A stretch of 64,000 nucleotides of DNA from Zeugodacus cucurbitae (GCF_028554725.1 NC_071669.1:55833001-55897000); one strand, 5' to 3'; positions 1 to 12,418 are shown, counted from the first letter of the stretch. The notes: generated by a model from the letters alone, not told the origin. Made by a program: numbers and translations.

Positions 1-943
1 TCCATAAAACCCTTCACACTAGCGCGGCAAAATGCTTTGATACTCTCGCCTTCATACATGCCTCGCTACTAATATGGGTATGAAAGCAAGAACATACCCA
101 TTTAAGAATGGTATGTTTGGTAGAATGTAATTGCGTTCTACACATGATTTTACGTGTAAGTGTCCAATTCCATAAACATACTTATGTACTTTTAATCTTA
201 ACATGCCAGCCTGCTCTTGAGCCTCCTGCACAAGGGTACATACTTACATACGTAGATACGGTCGCACTTGCGCCAAAGAGAACGCATAAATCCCTCGCAA
301 GTTTACAAAGTGCATATCAGATGCGCTCATTTTACATAGTATAGCCTTAAAAATGCGACATGTGCGTTGTGAAAAGCGGGCTTTTCAAGTGTATAATTGT
401 ACATTGTTCTTTGTCTTTTGAATGTACATAGAAATATTTTTCTAGCCCTGCTTTATTTTGTATGAATCGAATTTAACAACAAACTCATAACACTACCAAG
501 CTTACTACAAGTTTGGCAAAGCTTCTGGTCTTATTATAATAATATCCAATAAACGGTGGGTTCGGCGAGTTTCAAGACCCCTAAAAGTGTATGGGATTAT
601 AAAAAGTTCCAATTGTTCGGGGTTTTCTGGATTTGGAAAAAAACAACGGTTCTCTAAGCAGTAGCAAAATGAGTGTTAATTTCTAAATATGAATATTATT
701 TATAATCTTGCAGCTCGAACTTTCTTATTCTTATTTGACCGGTATCATATAAGTCTGGGGTTTTTTTTATCGAATCTTCTTAAGGAAAACGATCCGTATT
801 TATATACGCGTTCGACCATTAGACGATGTCAATAAGGTGCTGATTAAATATAGAGCTAATCTACTATCTCTATTCAGGCCTAGGACATTTGAATTCGGCC
901 TGCTTAATCTAGTCTGAGCTTTCGCTGGATGTGGAAAGATATA
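1..943. other. AT-rich non-coding stretch
   Basis: No reading frame here resembles a known protein and no terminal repeats or tandem array stand out. The short open frame at 108-344 has no recognisable motif and low-complexity flanks. I see nothing I can name. Confidence 0.6.
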
Positions 944-1961
944 TAAAATTGTCAAATATTTCACTTCCGTCTTTTTGCCTTTTGAATTTCGCGGTTATGT
1001 ATAAAGAACTACAGAGCTCGCATCTGGCAGTACTATACATCTTGGAAAAATCTTGACATAGCCTATAAAATTAGTTTGGATATAGAGTTCAACAGTTTTT
1101 ACAGACGAGTAAACATGGAGGTCACTAACGTCGAAATGAAAACGACATCAAGGATAAGCCATCCGGCGGAAGACCTGAGACGACGAATATCGATCCAATC
1201 ATGGAAAACATGTGGGATCTCGTGACATCGCCCAGGGGATGGGAGTTAGTCACCAAACCATTTTAAACCGTTTGTAGAACGCTGGATACATAAAAAAGCT
1301 TGATGTTTGGGTGCCGAATGATTTGACTAAAAAAATCTTCTGGACCGAATCAACGCCTGCGATATGCTGCTGAAACGGGACGAACTCGACCCATTTTTGA
1401 AGCGGATGGTGACTGGCGACGAAAAATGGATCACATACGACAATATCAAGCGAAAACGGTCGTGGTCGAAGGCCGGTGAATCGTTCCAAACAGTGGCCAA
1501 GCCGGGATTGACGGCCATTAAGGTTTTGATGTGTGTTTGGTGGGATTAGAAGAGAATCATCCACTATGAGCTGCTACCATATGGCCAGACGCTTAATTCT
1601 ACCATCTGTAGCGAACAGCTGAATCGCTTGAAGTAGGCGATCGACCAGAGGCGTCCAAAATTGGCCAACAGGAAGAGTGTAGTGTTCCACCAGGACAACG
1701 CCAGACCACACACTTCGTTGATGACACGTCAGAAGCAACAGGAGCTCGGATGGGAGAACTCAAAAGAAGGCTTGTGAAAAATGGCTGTCCGAGTTCTTTG
1801 CAAATAAGGACGGGGGTTTCTACGAGGGGAGTATTATGAAGTTACCGTATAGATGGAAAGATTATCGAACGAAACGGCACACTAAATCCGATCACTGTAA
1901 CATTTTTTATAAACATTGAATAAAGAGCAAAAAAGAGGAAGGGAGGTATTTGACAACCAAA
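944..1961 (+). mobile_element. Internally deleted mariner element
   Basis: The ends are a degenerate terminal inverted repeat: ATTGTCAAATA near 948 and, inverted, TATTTGACAAC near 1947. They are followed by the TA expected of a mariner target duplication at the right end. The span is about 1.02 kb, shorter than the usual 1.3 kb for mariner. Between the ends lies a transposase relic read in several frames. The size deficit is explained by missing N-terminal sequence and by loss of the block holding the third catalytic residue. The element cannot be autonomous. Confidence 0.8.
1090..1895 (+). pseudogene. Mariner transposase relic
   Basis: Translated pieces match the DD34D mariner transposase in order. 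First comes GVSHQTILNRL, a helix-turn-helix end, near 1238-1270. Then KKLDVWVPNDLTKK, near 1290-1335, holds the linker motif WVPNDL. VTGDEKWITYDN, near 1410-1446, carries the first catalytic Asp, followed by QTVAKPGLTAIKVL. VFHQDNARPHTS, near 1683-1720, carries the second Asp. After QELGWE the sequence jumps to the C-terminal part (FANKDGGFYERG, in shifted frames), so the block with the third Asp is gone. An in-frame TAG at 1547-1549, where mariners have Trp, and several frameshifts confirm it is dead. The motif spelling suggests the mauritiana/cecropia side of mariner; that subgroup is inference. Confidence 0.9.
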
Positions 1962-3985
1962 TATTTCATACTTATCCTGATAGATGAGGTTTTCATACAT
2001 GATCGATGGAAATTTGTACTCTGAAAAACTGAAATGTTTGTAAAACACGTTGTGTTAAAAGACTTGATTTTAAATCCATACATGACATGACTGAACACTG
2101 TCCATTTTTAAGGTATAAAAGGCTAACTTTTCTAGAATAGATGATAATCTTTGATTACTTCTTACAACTGTTCGAGAGACCATCCATTACCATAACCCAA
2201 CCACTACTTGTAACACTCCCTACCTAATGCTTCTGTCAATTAAAAACATAATTTTCTGGATGACAAAACTCTTAAAGGGCGTTGTTTCTGCGTCATAAAC
2301 TCGAGTTTATTAGTGTTTAGATGTAAACTGTAGTTCTAAAAACGGATTGCTTGGAAAGTTCTTGCTTCAAACACAGTAAAAATGTCAAACTAAAACCGAA
2401 TTTTCTAAACACTCCATCCTTATTCTCGAGTTTTTTCGCCATATTTTTTATTACTGGTACACTAAGAACGAACTACCTTATACGAAGATCCATTTCGGTA
2501 TTAAATCACCAAAAACTCTTTAAACATACAACTTAACAAAATTTGTGGCACTTTTCGTGGAATGTGACCGTAGTCTTATCTAAATTAACATAAATCATTA
2601 TGCTGTGGTAGTGAAAGTATAACATGGACTTAATACGTATTAATCCTGTCGGCAAAAGCAGGAAAACTTATGAAGGACGATATGTCAACACACGTTAATG
2701 TCAAAATCACACGCGAACGGACGCCAAAAACCTTTCACTTGAAAATGTCGTTAACAAAAATTGTCGCGACAAATGCCAAGTGCGCCATTTGGACAAATAA
2801 TCGCACCAGATTGCGCCCAAACCACGCAGAAGGGAACACCCAACCGCTCCACAGATAAGCACACGGCAGACCTCAAGTCGGACAGCGCAAAGGCAAGGAA
2901 TGAGGTATGGAAGAAAGTGGAGAAAGTCACCAAGAACTCGGCGGGAAGAGGGTGGATTATATTCTTTTAATTTCCATTGTTTATAACAAAGTCGGCAAAA
3001 TGTCGAAAAAAGCGCAAGTCAGTTTAGATTTCAAAGCAAAAACTGCACGAATAAATAAAGAAAACAAACTAAAACAGTAATAAACAGGACAAAATTAAAG
3101 CAATACGGCGAATGCAGGGTCGCTGGAAGAGAGTTGGGGCCTGCTGGAAGCCAAAGAAAAGCGAAAATGTCACAACGCAGTCATCGTAAAGACAACAACA
3201 AAACGTTTTTATTTAGCGCAAAGCCAACGTTCTGCTGCCTTTGCGGCGAGGGTGAGTAAGACTGACCAACAGCGCCACCAAGCATACGAAATGGAAGCCC
3301 GTGCAAATGAGGCCGCCCGCTGTGCTGACTAATGCAAGTTCCTGGAACGGAAAGTGAAACTTTCAATTTCACTTGTGAGAATATGTATGTGAGATGTGCC
3401 GGCCTGGCAGGTAGCCAGGAGCTCTTGGTTTTAGACGGGGCTGAGTAGCAGCGACTAACTCTGTGGGTAGACAACCTACAGGTTTAAAAATACAAATAAT
3501 TCTTTGTTAATTTTATTAAATGAATTCTATTTATAAACCATTTGCTTATAGATAGTTATATATATACGCCCCTATATGTGGACCTATGACTTTACTGACT
3601 TTTCTAAAATCAATTTCAGTCAATTTAAATTCCTGCATGCAACCGCGGCGCTTCCTTATTGCTTGTACTATCATTTTATATTCATATATAGGGTGGTCCA
3701 TATAATGGTTACATTTTAGCAATTCAGTTTGATGAACAGAAGTTTTCTAGGTAGTATTAAGGGTTTTTTCGAGAATATTTGTTTTATTCCATACTTTTTA
3801 AGTTACGACTTCATTCCCGTGACTTTCGTCCCAGATAACTCACAATACCCTCGTTTGCCAAGATCTTAGTCACAGGTTCTGGTATTATCTGGTGAATGTA
3901 TCGCTCAATATTCATCTTAGGACTCTAGTCCACTAATGCATAGCATCGGTTCTTCTACTCAATAAAAACTTCTAATGACGTTACA
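1962..3985. other. Non-coding stretch, possible transposon end at 3690
   Basis: Mostly unremarkable AT-rich sequence. A less AT-rich patch at 2650-2960 holds overlapping short open frames on both strands without recognisable domains. At 3691 the string GGGTGGTCCATATAATGG looks like the terminus of a DNA transposon, but I found no inverted partner in the window, so it is not called as an element. Confidence 0.5.
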
Positions 3986-4509
3986 TCCAAGCTCCGAGCG
4001 GTCAAACTGATTTTAACGAGCCGAGCAATGATAAGGTTTGCTTTAATCTTTCACCCAGTACGCTCGACAGGATCTTATATCCGATATTGAGGGGACTTAT
4101 CCGACTGTAATTGGGGCAGATTGTGGGGTCTCTCTGAGATTCCAATCGTAGGGCTTACTTTCGTCCGACCATATTCTGCAAAGAAGCTGATGCATGCGCC
4201 TTATCAATTCTTCAACGCCGTATTTAAATAGCTCGACCGTCAATCCGTCGGCCCCGTCGTTTTGTTGTTCTTCAAGCTGGTAATTGCTATTCGAATTTCT
4301 TTGTTGTCAGGCAATCGAACATCGGTTCTATCGTCAACGATTGGAGAATTGGCTTCGCCATCTCCTGGTGTTATGCTTTCACTGCCATTAAGCAGGTTGG
4401 AGATGTGCTCCCTCCATAAACCCAGTGAGCCCTGGACATCAGTAACCAGATTTTTCGATTTTTCATTGGGTGATTCTTTTTTATGTGGTGGGTTCCAAAT
4501 CTCTCTCAC
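3986..4509 (-). pseudogene. RTE-like LINE ORF2 fragment
   Basis: On the minus strand a 90-codon open piece starts at 4509. It holds WREHISNLLNGSE and ITSLKNNKTTGPTD, the conserved lead-in to the reverse transcriptase of RTE-like non-LTR elements. A frameshift near 4240 leads into GVEELIRRMHQLLCRIW (about 4165-4215) and then a decayed stretch that should hold the first RT blocks (SDIRS, SVLGERL-like remains at 4040-4100). It covers the part of ORF2 upstream of the copies at 12729, 21022 and 57434, so it probably belongs to the same family. Because the pieces do not overlap, this cannot be shown by direct comparison. It has no activity. Confidence 0.8.
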
Positions 4510-6164
4510 TTTAACTCGGCTAGTTTAACGGCTAGTTGTTGGTAACCCCAACATCTTGGGCTAAAACCGGAAGTCGGAAGCTACTTGAACTAAGTGGAGA
4601 ATAATCGCTCCTGACCACTCTCAAGTGAATGACAATCAAACACTTTCCTCACTTGCGTGAACTTCTACGCATGGCTCCATCCCCTAGAGTTGTGGTTTTT
4701 AGAAGATATTCATTATAAATTTCTAGATCAAGTGCTTTAGATAATTTTCGTTAATTTTAAGTTGTCTCAAGTTAACAATGTGGTTTTCTTGTAAGAAGAA
4801 AAATCTTGAGCCGGAAATGCGGACCTACGGATGGGGTCCAAGAGTTTCGATTACGGTAACCTCTACTCTTGTCTGCATATAAGATATACTCAAGTATAGT
4901 ATTTCAGAAATTTCCAGAAACACAATTCTAGCTTAAAGATAAGGAAATTTTCTTACGAACCACCCGTTTTAATATACAAGCAACTTCATAGAAATCTGTC
5001 TGTTTCTCTAAACTGAGTTGAACGACAATGCTTATCGTCGGCTGGCGTCACCTGATCATATCGCTCGAACGTGATAATTTTCCCAAATCGATACCCATTC
5101 ACAATGACTACAACTAGATAACAACAACAACATTGTGAACAATGACAACAACAGCACATTCATTCACTGAGTCCGCCTGCCTTTCACATTGGCGTTATTA
5201 ATTTCCAATTCTCCGAACATGTGTGCTTGAGCCAACTAACAGATGACAGCCGCAGTAATCCTTTCACTCGCGTCGCCACAGCGTCGTCTGTGCCGCCACA
5301 GCTCACGTTGTCACTAGGCGAAGCGCGGCAAGCAGACGCGTATGCTCAACATGCCGCATGTGACACTTCCTGCGGATGAACGCGCGGCGACAACGGCCAC
5401 AAGCCATGTAATTGCCACATTATCCGCGTGAGCGCAATGTTCTTGCCGCACAGTGCCGCCGTGGCGTGTTTGTATTGGTGCGGAGGTGCCATATAAAAAG
5501 GCATAAAAATCTAATTGCCAGCCAGACCACATCAAATGGCACACGGCTTGATTGTATTTAATGGTAATGCGTCTGACGATGTGTAATCACACGGATTCAC
5601 TTGCTTATGGGTCTATGCCGAGCGCGCCAACACTGCCAAGCGGAAGTTGAGATCGAGTTGATAAGAAATATTTATGAAGAAATAAGTAAACAGACGTGCG
5701 CAGCTGAAAATTATAAATGCCGACTGCGATTCTTGTTGTTGTCAAGCGCTTGGCTATAAATATTTTATGGGAAAACATTTTTGAATAATTAGGTAGACAA
5801 TCAGTTAGACATGAGTTCTTCTAATATTTTATTTATAGAGTCTTGGAGTTATTTTGAGAAGTGAAATCCAGCACTATCGTTGCAGTCCAGTTGGTTAAGA
5901 CTCCATTTTGGTTCCGATATACAAAGCGGCAATTTTCCTTTGATATCAAAAATATTTTTCACTTAACTTGCTCTGGGGTATCTGAATATATAAAAATTAA
6001 CCTCCGAGTAAACTTCTGGTTTATAAAAGCTTCTTACAAATGTTAATTTATCGTATGAGCTGGAGGCTCAGTAATCTTCCTATAATCCAGTGTTTCTTAT
6101 CATAATTTGCCTTTAAAAATTCACAATATTTGTTAAAGACATTATTTTAATCCCTCGTGGTTCT
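4510..6164. other. Non-coding stretch with GC-richer patch
   Basis: No protein similarity recognised. The segment 5170-5560 is noticeably richer in G+C and CpG than its surroundings and contains few microsatellites; it may be unique single-copy DNA, such as a regulatory region. The rest is AT-rich. Confidence 0.45.
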
Positions 6165-6366
6165 TTCTAACACCTAAATTACAAATTTTAATTCCAACAG
6201 GTGTTTCAATAGATTCTAACCTCTAAATTTCGAATCCAATTGGTGTCTCCTTAGATTCTAACCTCTAAATTTCGAATCCAATAGGTGTCTCCTTAGATTG
6301 TAACCTCTAAATTTCGAATCCAATAGGTGTCTCCTTAGATTCTAAGCTCTAAATTTCGAATCCAAC
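6165..6366. repeat. 42-bp tandem repeat, about 4.5 copies
   Basis: The word GATTSTAA starts at 6212, 6254, 6296 and 6338, an exact 42-bp period. Each unit contains CTCTAAATTTCGAATCCAAT followed by AGGTGTCTCCTTA. The three central units differ by only one or two bases. A degenerate unit precedes them (about 6165-6211) and a partial one ends at 6366. No open frame is shared across the units. Confidence 0.95.
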
Positions 6367-6599
6367 ATTGGATTCATCGACAAAGATTCATGTTATGATC
6401 TCAGAAATACTGACCTTAACAGGATTAGGTTAGATCTGACAGATAATTAAGTTCCTCCCTTTTATCAGAAAAAGTCGGTCTGGTTAATGGCATTCAGCTC
6501 AAACTTAGCATATTAGACGTTAGTTTAGAAAAAAGACGTTCTAAAACTCATATTAAGACCATACTACTTCTCGCAGATATTCTTCAACTTCCGATTGAA

Positions 6600-7262
6600 G
6601 ACGAGTGTGTTGATTGGAGCAGCTTACAAACTTCTTAAACTTATATAGAAAGAGGTTCAACGGACGGAATTTCTATTTACAAACCACTCAAACGGCTCGA
6701 TGGGCTTCAGTTTGAGTATCGGAGCAGCCTCAATTTTATTTTGAAAGCACGCTGTTTGAGAACGGTCCCGACCTCTTGGTGTCATTATTACTTTTGGGAC
6801 CTACATGTAAAAGCGAAGAGTCTGGTATTGATGAAGTCGTTTAGCTAAGGTGTCTTGGCAGCATATAGTTGTCTCTTAGACAAGAAATTATCGAAAACTA
6901 TAGAGAGTGTGGAAGTTAGTCGACTTTGGACTCCCTTTGATCCGCTATCATGCTTAGCAGCTTACGAACTTCTTAAACTTATATTGAAAGAGGTATTTTT
7001 ACAAACCACTCAAACGGCTCGAGGGGCTTCATGTGACCAGTCTAAATTTTACTCGGAAAGCTGTTTGAGAGCGGTCCATACCTCGAATTGTTATTATTCC
7101 TTTTTGGGACTTACATATAAAACCCAAGAGTGTAGTACTGATAAACTCGTTTAGCTAATGTGTCTCGGCAGCACATAGCTCCTAGACAAGAAATTAGCGG
7201 AAACCATAGAGAACCCGGAAAGTTACTCGACCTTGGACTCTCTTTGATCCGTTATCCGACTA
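6600..7262. repeat. Degenerate tandem duplication, unit about 310-340 bp
   Basis: Two blocks recur in the same order. The block with CTTACAAACTTCTTAAACTT at 6624 returns as CTTACGAACTTCTTAAACTT at 6961. It is followed in both by ACAAACCACTCAAACGGCTC. The block with TCGTTTAGCTAAGGTGTCT at 6836 returns at 7147, followed in both by LAGACAAGAAATTA-like wording and GGACTCYCTTTGATCCG. The offset is 337 bp in the first block and 311 bp in the second, so small indels have accumulated. The open frame at 6855-7154 crosses the junction and is a by-product. Confidence 0.85.
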
Positions 7263-9111
7263 ATTTAGAGCTGCTATAACTCGATTAGACTAATTTCTGG
7301 ACTCAAGGAAGGTTTTGTGGAATAGATTACTCTTTTCAACGCGATTAATTTCGAAATCTCAGTGCAAAACGTATACGAGACCTGCGGACTGAAGTCGGAA
7401 ATCAGTATTTAACTCTAGATTCTGTGTTCCAAGACACATATAAAGTTTGACTTTCTGAATATAATTGCAGTACAGCAGTAAAAAATTAAGTGTCTCTTAG
7501 ATTAAGAACAAAAGTTCAGTCGTCTGGAATGGGGTCTTCAGAATATATTCAAGTTTGAAAGTGGTCTAACTATCTTCGAATAGTCTGCCAAAGCTAAAGC
7601 TCGGTTTTCTGAACTGAAAGTGTGGCCAGAAGTTTCTCTAACTCAAACGCAATCTCTTTGGGCAAGTTCTTCCGAAATAATTCTAACCTAAAAGCACCTG
7701 CTAGCTCGATTGGTTGTCAAAAATCAACGCTGCACAATCCGAGTTCAACAATTATGCTAATCAGGCATACATTTTAAGGGCAGTAGCCCGAAAACAATGT
7801 ATTCATATGAAATTAAAGCTTTGTGCCAGAGCTCCCCTCTCCACACTTCGTAAGCCGAATGCTGATTGTGTCCGCGAATTCGCTGTATTCAAGTGCATTG
7901 AGTGGCTCTGGCGATAAAGTGCAATTAAGTTGTTAGTTCGCTTGCCAGTTTATCTGAGATGGAATAAAAGGCGAATACGTAAATACGTGCAACAAAATAT
8001 CATGAATTAAAATGTAGGCAAAATCATAAATTTATGTTTTTTAGTAAACACTGCGGCGGCAAAATGCAAATCAGCAAGCGTCGAGCGTTGAGCCAGAGTT
8101 TGCGCGCCGCCACTGCCACTTGTCGATTTTTCCATATCTTTTTTCCACATACATATATACTATTTGTTGTAACTACTATTGTGGCCAGCGCTGGTCGCTT
8201 GCGATTATTTGCTTCTGTTATTCACACGCGTTCAAGTGCCACAAAGGCTATGTGTACTCGTATGCGCTGGAAGTGGTCAAAAGAGTCTGCGCAATGTATA
8301 AAATAGTCAGAGTCGTGCCAGATTGCATCAATTAAATAGTTTTATTTTTTGTGATTTCATTTTGCTTGTTTTGTTGTTGTATGAAATTTCATTTAAATTT
8401 CACGGTACTTATTCATTCAAAAACATTTGCATAAAATGCGATAATAGTGGAAAAGCAATAAATATTTTAAAAGCGGAATAAAGTGTCAGCTGTTAAGATT
8501 GGCTGTTGCTACTACATATGCGGTATATTCGATATGTATGTATATTCATATTTCGTGTCGGCGTTATGCCAAGGCAAATAAATATTTATGCATTGCTGCA
8601 ATTTGAAGTTTTTATGTGGTTCCGTTATGGAGATCGTTACATAGTTTGGCAGTTCTTACGTAGCTTGGTTTTACCAGTAATGCTGCTGTTGTGGTTCTGA
8701 CACCGTTTGAGATAGTCAGAGATTCTGACAGCGCCACGAACCACAGTAGTCTATTTATCTATAATTCCGGTTAAATTTCAAGAGTGCGAGCGAACGTATG
8801 TATAGTTACTGAGATTGCAGAAAACTTTGAAGGAATTAGCGGTATAAAAGCACACGCTCCTTTTGCTTACTCCCCTATATTTTCTGTGAAATGAAATTAT
8901 CAAAAGTTTTAAAAGTTCAAATGTTAGTTCGATCCATCCTTTGACACATAATAAATCAGCTACAGGCAATTTATAGGACTTAGATATTTTGAAAATATAC
9001 AGATTAATGTTCCTACTATCTCAAAATCTTTCTTGTAGCAGAAAATTAATAAAATAAAATAAAAAATAAAAATTTTATTATTATACAAAACTTAATAATT
9101 AGGGGGTTAAT
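7263..9111. other. Non-coding stretch
   Basis: No recognisable protein or RNA gene. Short open frames at 8034-8306 and 8506-8700 lack motifs. The last 120 bases are almost pure A+T, ending at the left edge of the DD41D remnant. Confidence 0.5.
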
Positions 9112-9796
9112 TAAGGGGTTTTCAATAAGGATGCTACAAAAGTTGACCGATAGGAATAGCAAACGACACCATATTTTGATATTTCTCTTCAGTAAGGTTT
9201 GCCATTTCATCATGGAAGGATATACGATCCATCAACGAGTCGAGTGGCCTCAAATTTAAGAACGCTACATCCTTAGTAACGAAGAGGTTCATATTTGGCT
9301 GAATGGCTTCGTCAATAAGCAAAATATTCGTTATTGGTCAGGCAGCAATCCACACGTACTCCATGATTCACCATTGCATCCCGAAAAAATTAAGGTTGGG
9401 TGAGGTTTAGGGGCCGGCGGCGTTCTTGGGCCGTACTTTTACCGTCATGATCAAGACCGGCACGTTACTGTGAATGGGAATCGCTATCGCTCAATGATAA
9501 CCGAATATTTTTGACCTTAATTGGATGATATGGACTTGGACAATATGTGGTTCCAACAGGACGGCGCCACAAGCCACACAGCGGATGTCACAATCGACGC
9601 CGTTAGACTATTTCCTATGAGGCAACGTCAGGTCTATGCCAACAAAGCCAGCGCCGATTGATGAACTTCGTACGAAATTGGGTTCAACGTCTGGACTTCT
9701 GCAAGCGTGTTCATGGTGACCATTCAAAAGAAATCGACTTCCATACATAATAGCATCGAATGTGTTTTTTATCGCTCTTATTGGAAACCCCTTTAT
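9112..9796 (+). mobile_element. DD41D Tc1/mariner remnant, group 1 copy 1
   Basis: The left end, AGGGGTTTTCAATAAGGATG at 9114, is mirrored at the right by ATCGCTCTTATTGGAAACCC (inverted), each bordered by TA. Inside, a decayed transposase shows WLNGFVNKQNIRYW (about 9293-9335), GPYFYRHDQDRHVTVNGNRY (about 9446-9500) and MWFQQDGATSHTADVTID (about 9547-9600). It then jumps to a C-terminal tail with VYANK. The block with the third catalytic Asp is deleted, as is most of the N-terminal third. It is clearly the same family as 16389-17452, sharing nearly all its wording where they overlap. Confidence 0.88.
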
Positions 9797-9978
9797 AAAG
9801 ATAAAAAAGTAGTTATTCGCCAACGTTAGCAATATAGCTCTTTTCCTTTAAGACACATAGGAGGCCAATATTCGAAAATATTTGATCTAACAAAAATAAC
9901 CTTTATTTTCAAAGAGAGAACTTCAGTAATATCTCGTATTTGTGATGATGAAGCTTTAAGTATGGCTGTCACACGAGT

Positions 9979-10268
9979 TTAACCCTGGAAAGTCATGCCT
10001 CGTCGTTTCGACGACGCGAGTGTTTATTTTGTACAAAACCCGAATGAATCAGGGCTGTGAAAATTGTATTTATTTAATAAAAGATTTAAGAAAAACTGTT
10101 TTATATTGTTTTATTTAGAAGATATATAAACCAGGTAATGTGAATATATTGATTTTAGTAGGTTTTGATAGGTAGGATAATATATTAAGGACTTTGAGTA
10201 ATGCCGTCGTCGAATCGACGAGGGATGACCTCTACTTTTTAAAAATAGCGATGACCTTCTAGGGTTAA
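9979..10268. mobile_element. piggyBac-type MITE with TTAA duplications
   Basis: TTAA lies at 9979-9982 and again at 10265-10268. Directly inside, the left end reads CCCTGGAAAGTCATGCC. The right end, inverted, reads CCCTAGAAGGTCATCGC, matching the CCCTAGAAAG-type terminus of piggyBac elements. A second, subterminal inverted pair lies inside: CCTCGTCGTTTCGACGACG near 9998 and CGTCGTCGAATCGACGAGG near 10205. Each arm is itself a small palindrome. The body is 282 bp and AT-rich, with no coding capacity, so it would depend on a transposase supplied from elsewhere. Confidence 0.88.
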
Positions 10269-10804
10269 CCAAACTTCATGGACCGAATTTCCATCTACCA
10301 ACCGCTGCTGAATCACAACCAAATCGATATTATCGATTGGGTAGAGAATAATTTTCTGCTATGGTAAATATCAATTGCTTATTTTGGAGGTTATTTTTCA
10401 TATATCTTATAGTCCAGACCAGGCACCAAGTGATTATTAACTGGGAATGATTTTGCTTGTGACAAAATTCGCCTCAAGACAAACATTTAAAAATCAACTA
10501 TAAGCATGGACCAAAGAAGCAAAGATTTCGCGCATCCATTCCTCTCATTATTAAAGTACCTCAGTAAAATAATTATATGTGTATGAACTTTTTGCAAAAA
10601 AAATTAAAGATTACAAAATTGCAAAATATTTCTGAGTATGCAGGTTTGTTTTTATTAATGTATACGATATAAAAAACAAAAAATTAACAAATTTCAAAAT
10701 ATTTTTTAAACTATAAAACAGAATTGAAGTTTTGGCTAATGGTAAATATTTATATGTGTATTTTACTATTTTTACCAGTAAAGCCTATACATTTGAGTTT
10801 AACT
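10269..10804. other. AT-rich non-coding stretch
   Basis: Very AT-rich sequence with runs of A and T and no protein similarity. Its right part may hold the unrecognised left end of the Tc1-like remnant that follows. Confidence 0.45.
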
Positions 10805-11790
10805 GAAAGAAATGTTTATTTTAATAGTCAGTAGAATTGTCCTTATATTTTAAAACTAAATTAAGCCGCTTAATCAGAGAATTAACTACTGACTGTAGAA
10901 TAGTTATGTAAATATTGGCAAATTCTTGCTTTATGGCTAATTTAAGGTGACGTACTGTCTCAAACTGCTTTCCGTTGTGGAAAACAGGAGCAGAGAGGTT
11001 TTCCCAAAGATCCTCAATAGGATTTAGGTTCGAACTCAATGCTGCACATTGTAATACCGGAATTTTCCGGTCGTTAAAGATGTTCTTCGTGTGGATTGAA
11101 CGTTATCCTTTGGATATGTCCAGTTATATCCCATAAATATTGCCAGCAAATTTTATTAACTCGCTGTCCAAAAGATCTACATTGATATTAGCATTAATTT
11201 GAGTGAATATAAAACATCTAGATAGCTTTCCACAGCAGCAAAATGCAGCCCATGAAATCAAGGTACCGCTTCCAAAACATAGCTTGTAGTAGGACCGCCG
11301 TTCCTGGTGCGAATCTCTCCAATATTTCTTGCAATGATCTGGGCCGACCAAATTTAATTTTTTTCGTCACTAAAGACTGTATTCTATCACTCATCGGCAC
11401 AGAATTGGTATTTATTTGCAAACTTCAAATGTGCTTTATTGTGTCTTTCTTTAGCGTTGGTTTAGGTGCCATGGAGGTGTGTTACAGAAACTGATTTTTT
11501 TGTATAATTGGAAAAATTATATTTATTGTGATTTTCTGTGTTAACTATATCCATATTTGGTCGCTACTTATCAAGTCCGCAACTACTAGCCGTCGAACCA
11601 TCCTTTCGCACTGCTCATCAATGTTGTTTTTCCGCTGCGTCGCACTATACCAGAAACGGAGGGGTTTTTAAGAAATTTGGAGATACAGTTCCGATGTCGC
11701 TTTGGTCTAGAGCCATTTTGGAACCGCTTTCATGCATTCCTATGATTATTAGTTGTTCCTCGGCTGATAAACTAGTACCACGAGGCATTT
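10805..11790 (-). mobile_element. Tc1/Tc3-like transposase remnant
   Basis: Read on the minus strand, the start is MPRGTSLSAEEQLII at 11788. It is followed after decayed sequence by a Tc3-like catalytic core in shifted frames. GPDHCKKYWRD and GSGTLISWAAF lie at 11345-11240. A worn second catalytic block with KDNVQS lies near 11105. NLNPIEDLWENLSAPVFHNG lies near 11035-10975, where the Glu of NPIEDLW is the third catalytic residue of the DDE triad. The C-terminal piece TVRHLKLAIKQEF follows. Frameshifts and an in-frame stop after NIYGI at 11124 disable it. I could not find convincing terminal inverted repeats, so the edges are approximate. Confidence 0.85.
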
Positions 11791-12418
11791 TAGGCTTAAA
11801 GTTAAATAAATGCAATCAAATTTTTAATAATTCATTAAGTTAATGCACCTACAATAATTTTGAAAACAAATTTTAACAAAAAAGTTTTTGCTGCGACACT
11901 ATCAGTAAGAAAGATCCGCTAAACTGATTTTGCACATATAAATATTTACTATGCAATACCCAATTCACAAGCACATTCTTAATGTAACTTAACAACAAAC
12001 GAGAAAAGTATGAAACAATTTTCGTTGCATAGTAACGGTAACATATCAACCTTTTATTCCACATTTACCGAAATCCAAAAAAATAACAGTGAATAAAAAA
12101 TTTAAACATAAACCGAAATGCACATATAATTATTTGACTGGGGTATAGAAGTTTGGAGATATACGATGAAAGAAGATAATTGGTCTAGTCGCTTTAGATC
12201 GTCAAGAAAGCCGACTAAGTGGATTGTGAACAATCTAATATTTTTTTAAACAGCATTTACTTCGGTGTGAAACTCAAAACGTACAGGTATTACAGACTCA
12301 ATATTGTGCTCATAGTAGTTCTAGTTTGCTCTCGCGAGGCACAACATCATGATATGGAAGGAACCCTCTGCCAGTTCAACGGATCGCTTGTTAGGTGTTT
12401 CTGTTAGTTGAGGCCTAA
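11791..12418. other. AT-rich non-coding stretch
   Basis: Nothing recognised. Part of it may be the worn 5' flank of the Tc1/Tc3-like remnant. Confidence 0.4.

Noticed and set aside
3691..3720. Terminal inverted repeat of a DNA transposon (GGGTGGTCCATATAATGG)
   Set aside because: No inverted partner found in the window and no transposase similarity in the adjoining sequence.
6165..6366. CRISPR-like periodic array
   Set aside because: Units are contiguous, with no unique spacers, and the DNA is from an animal genome.
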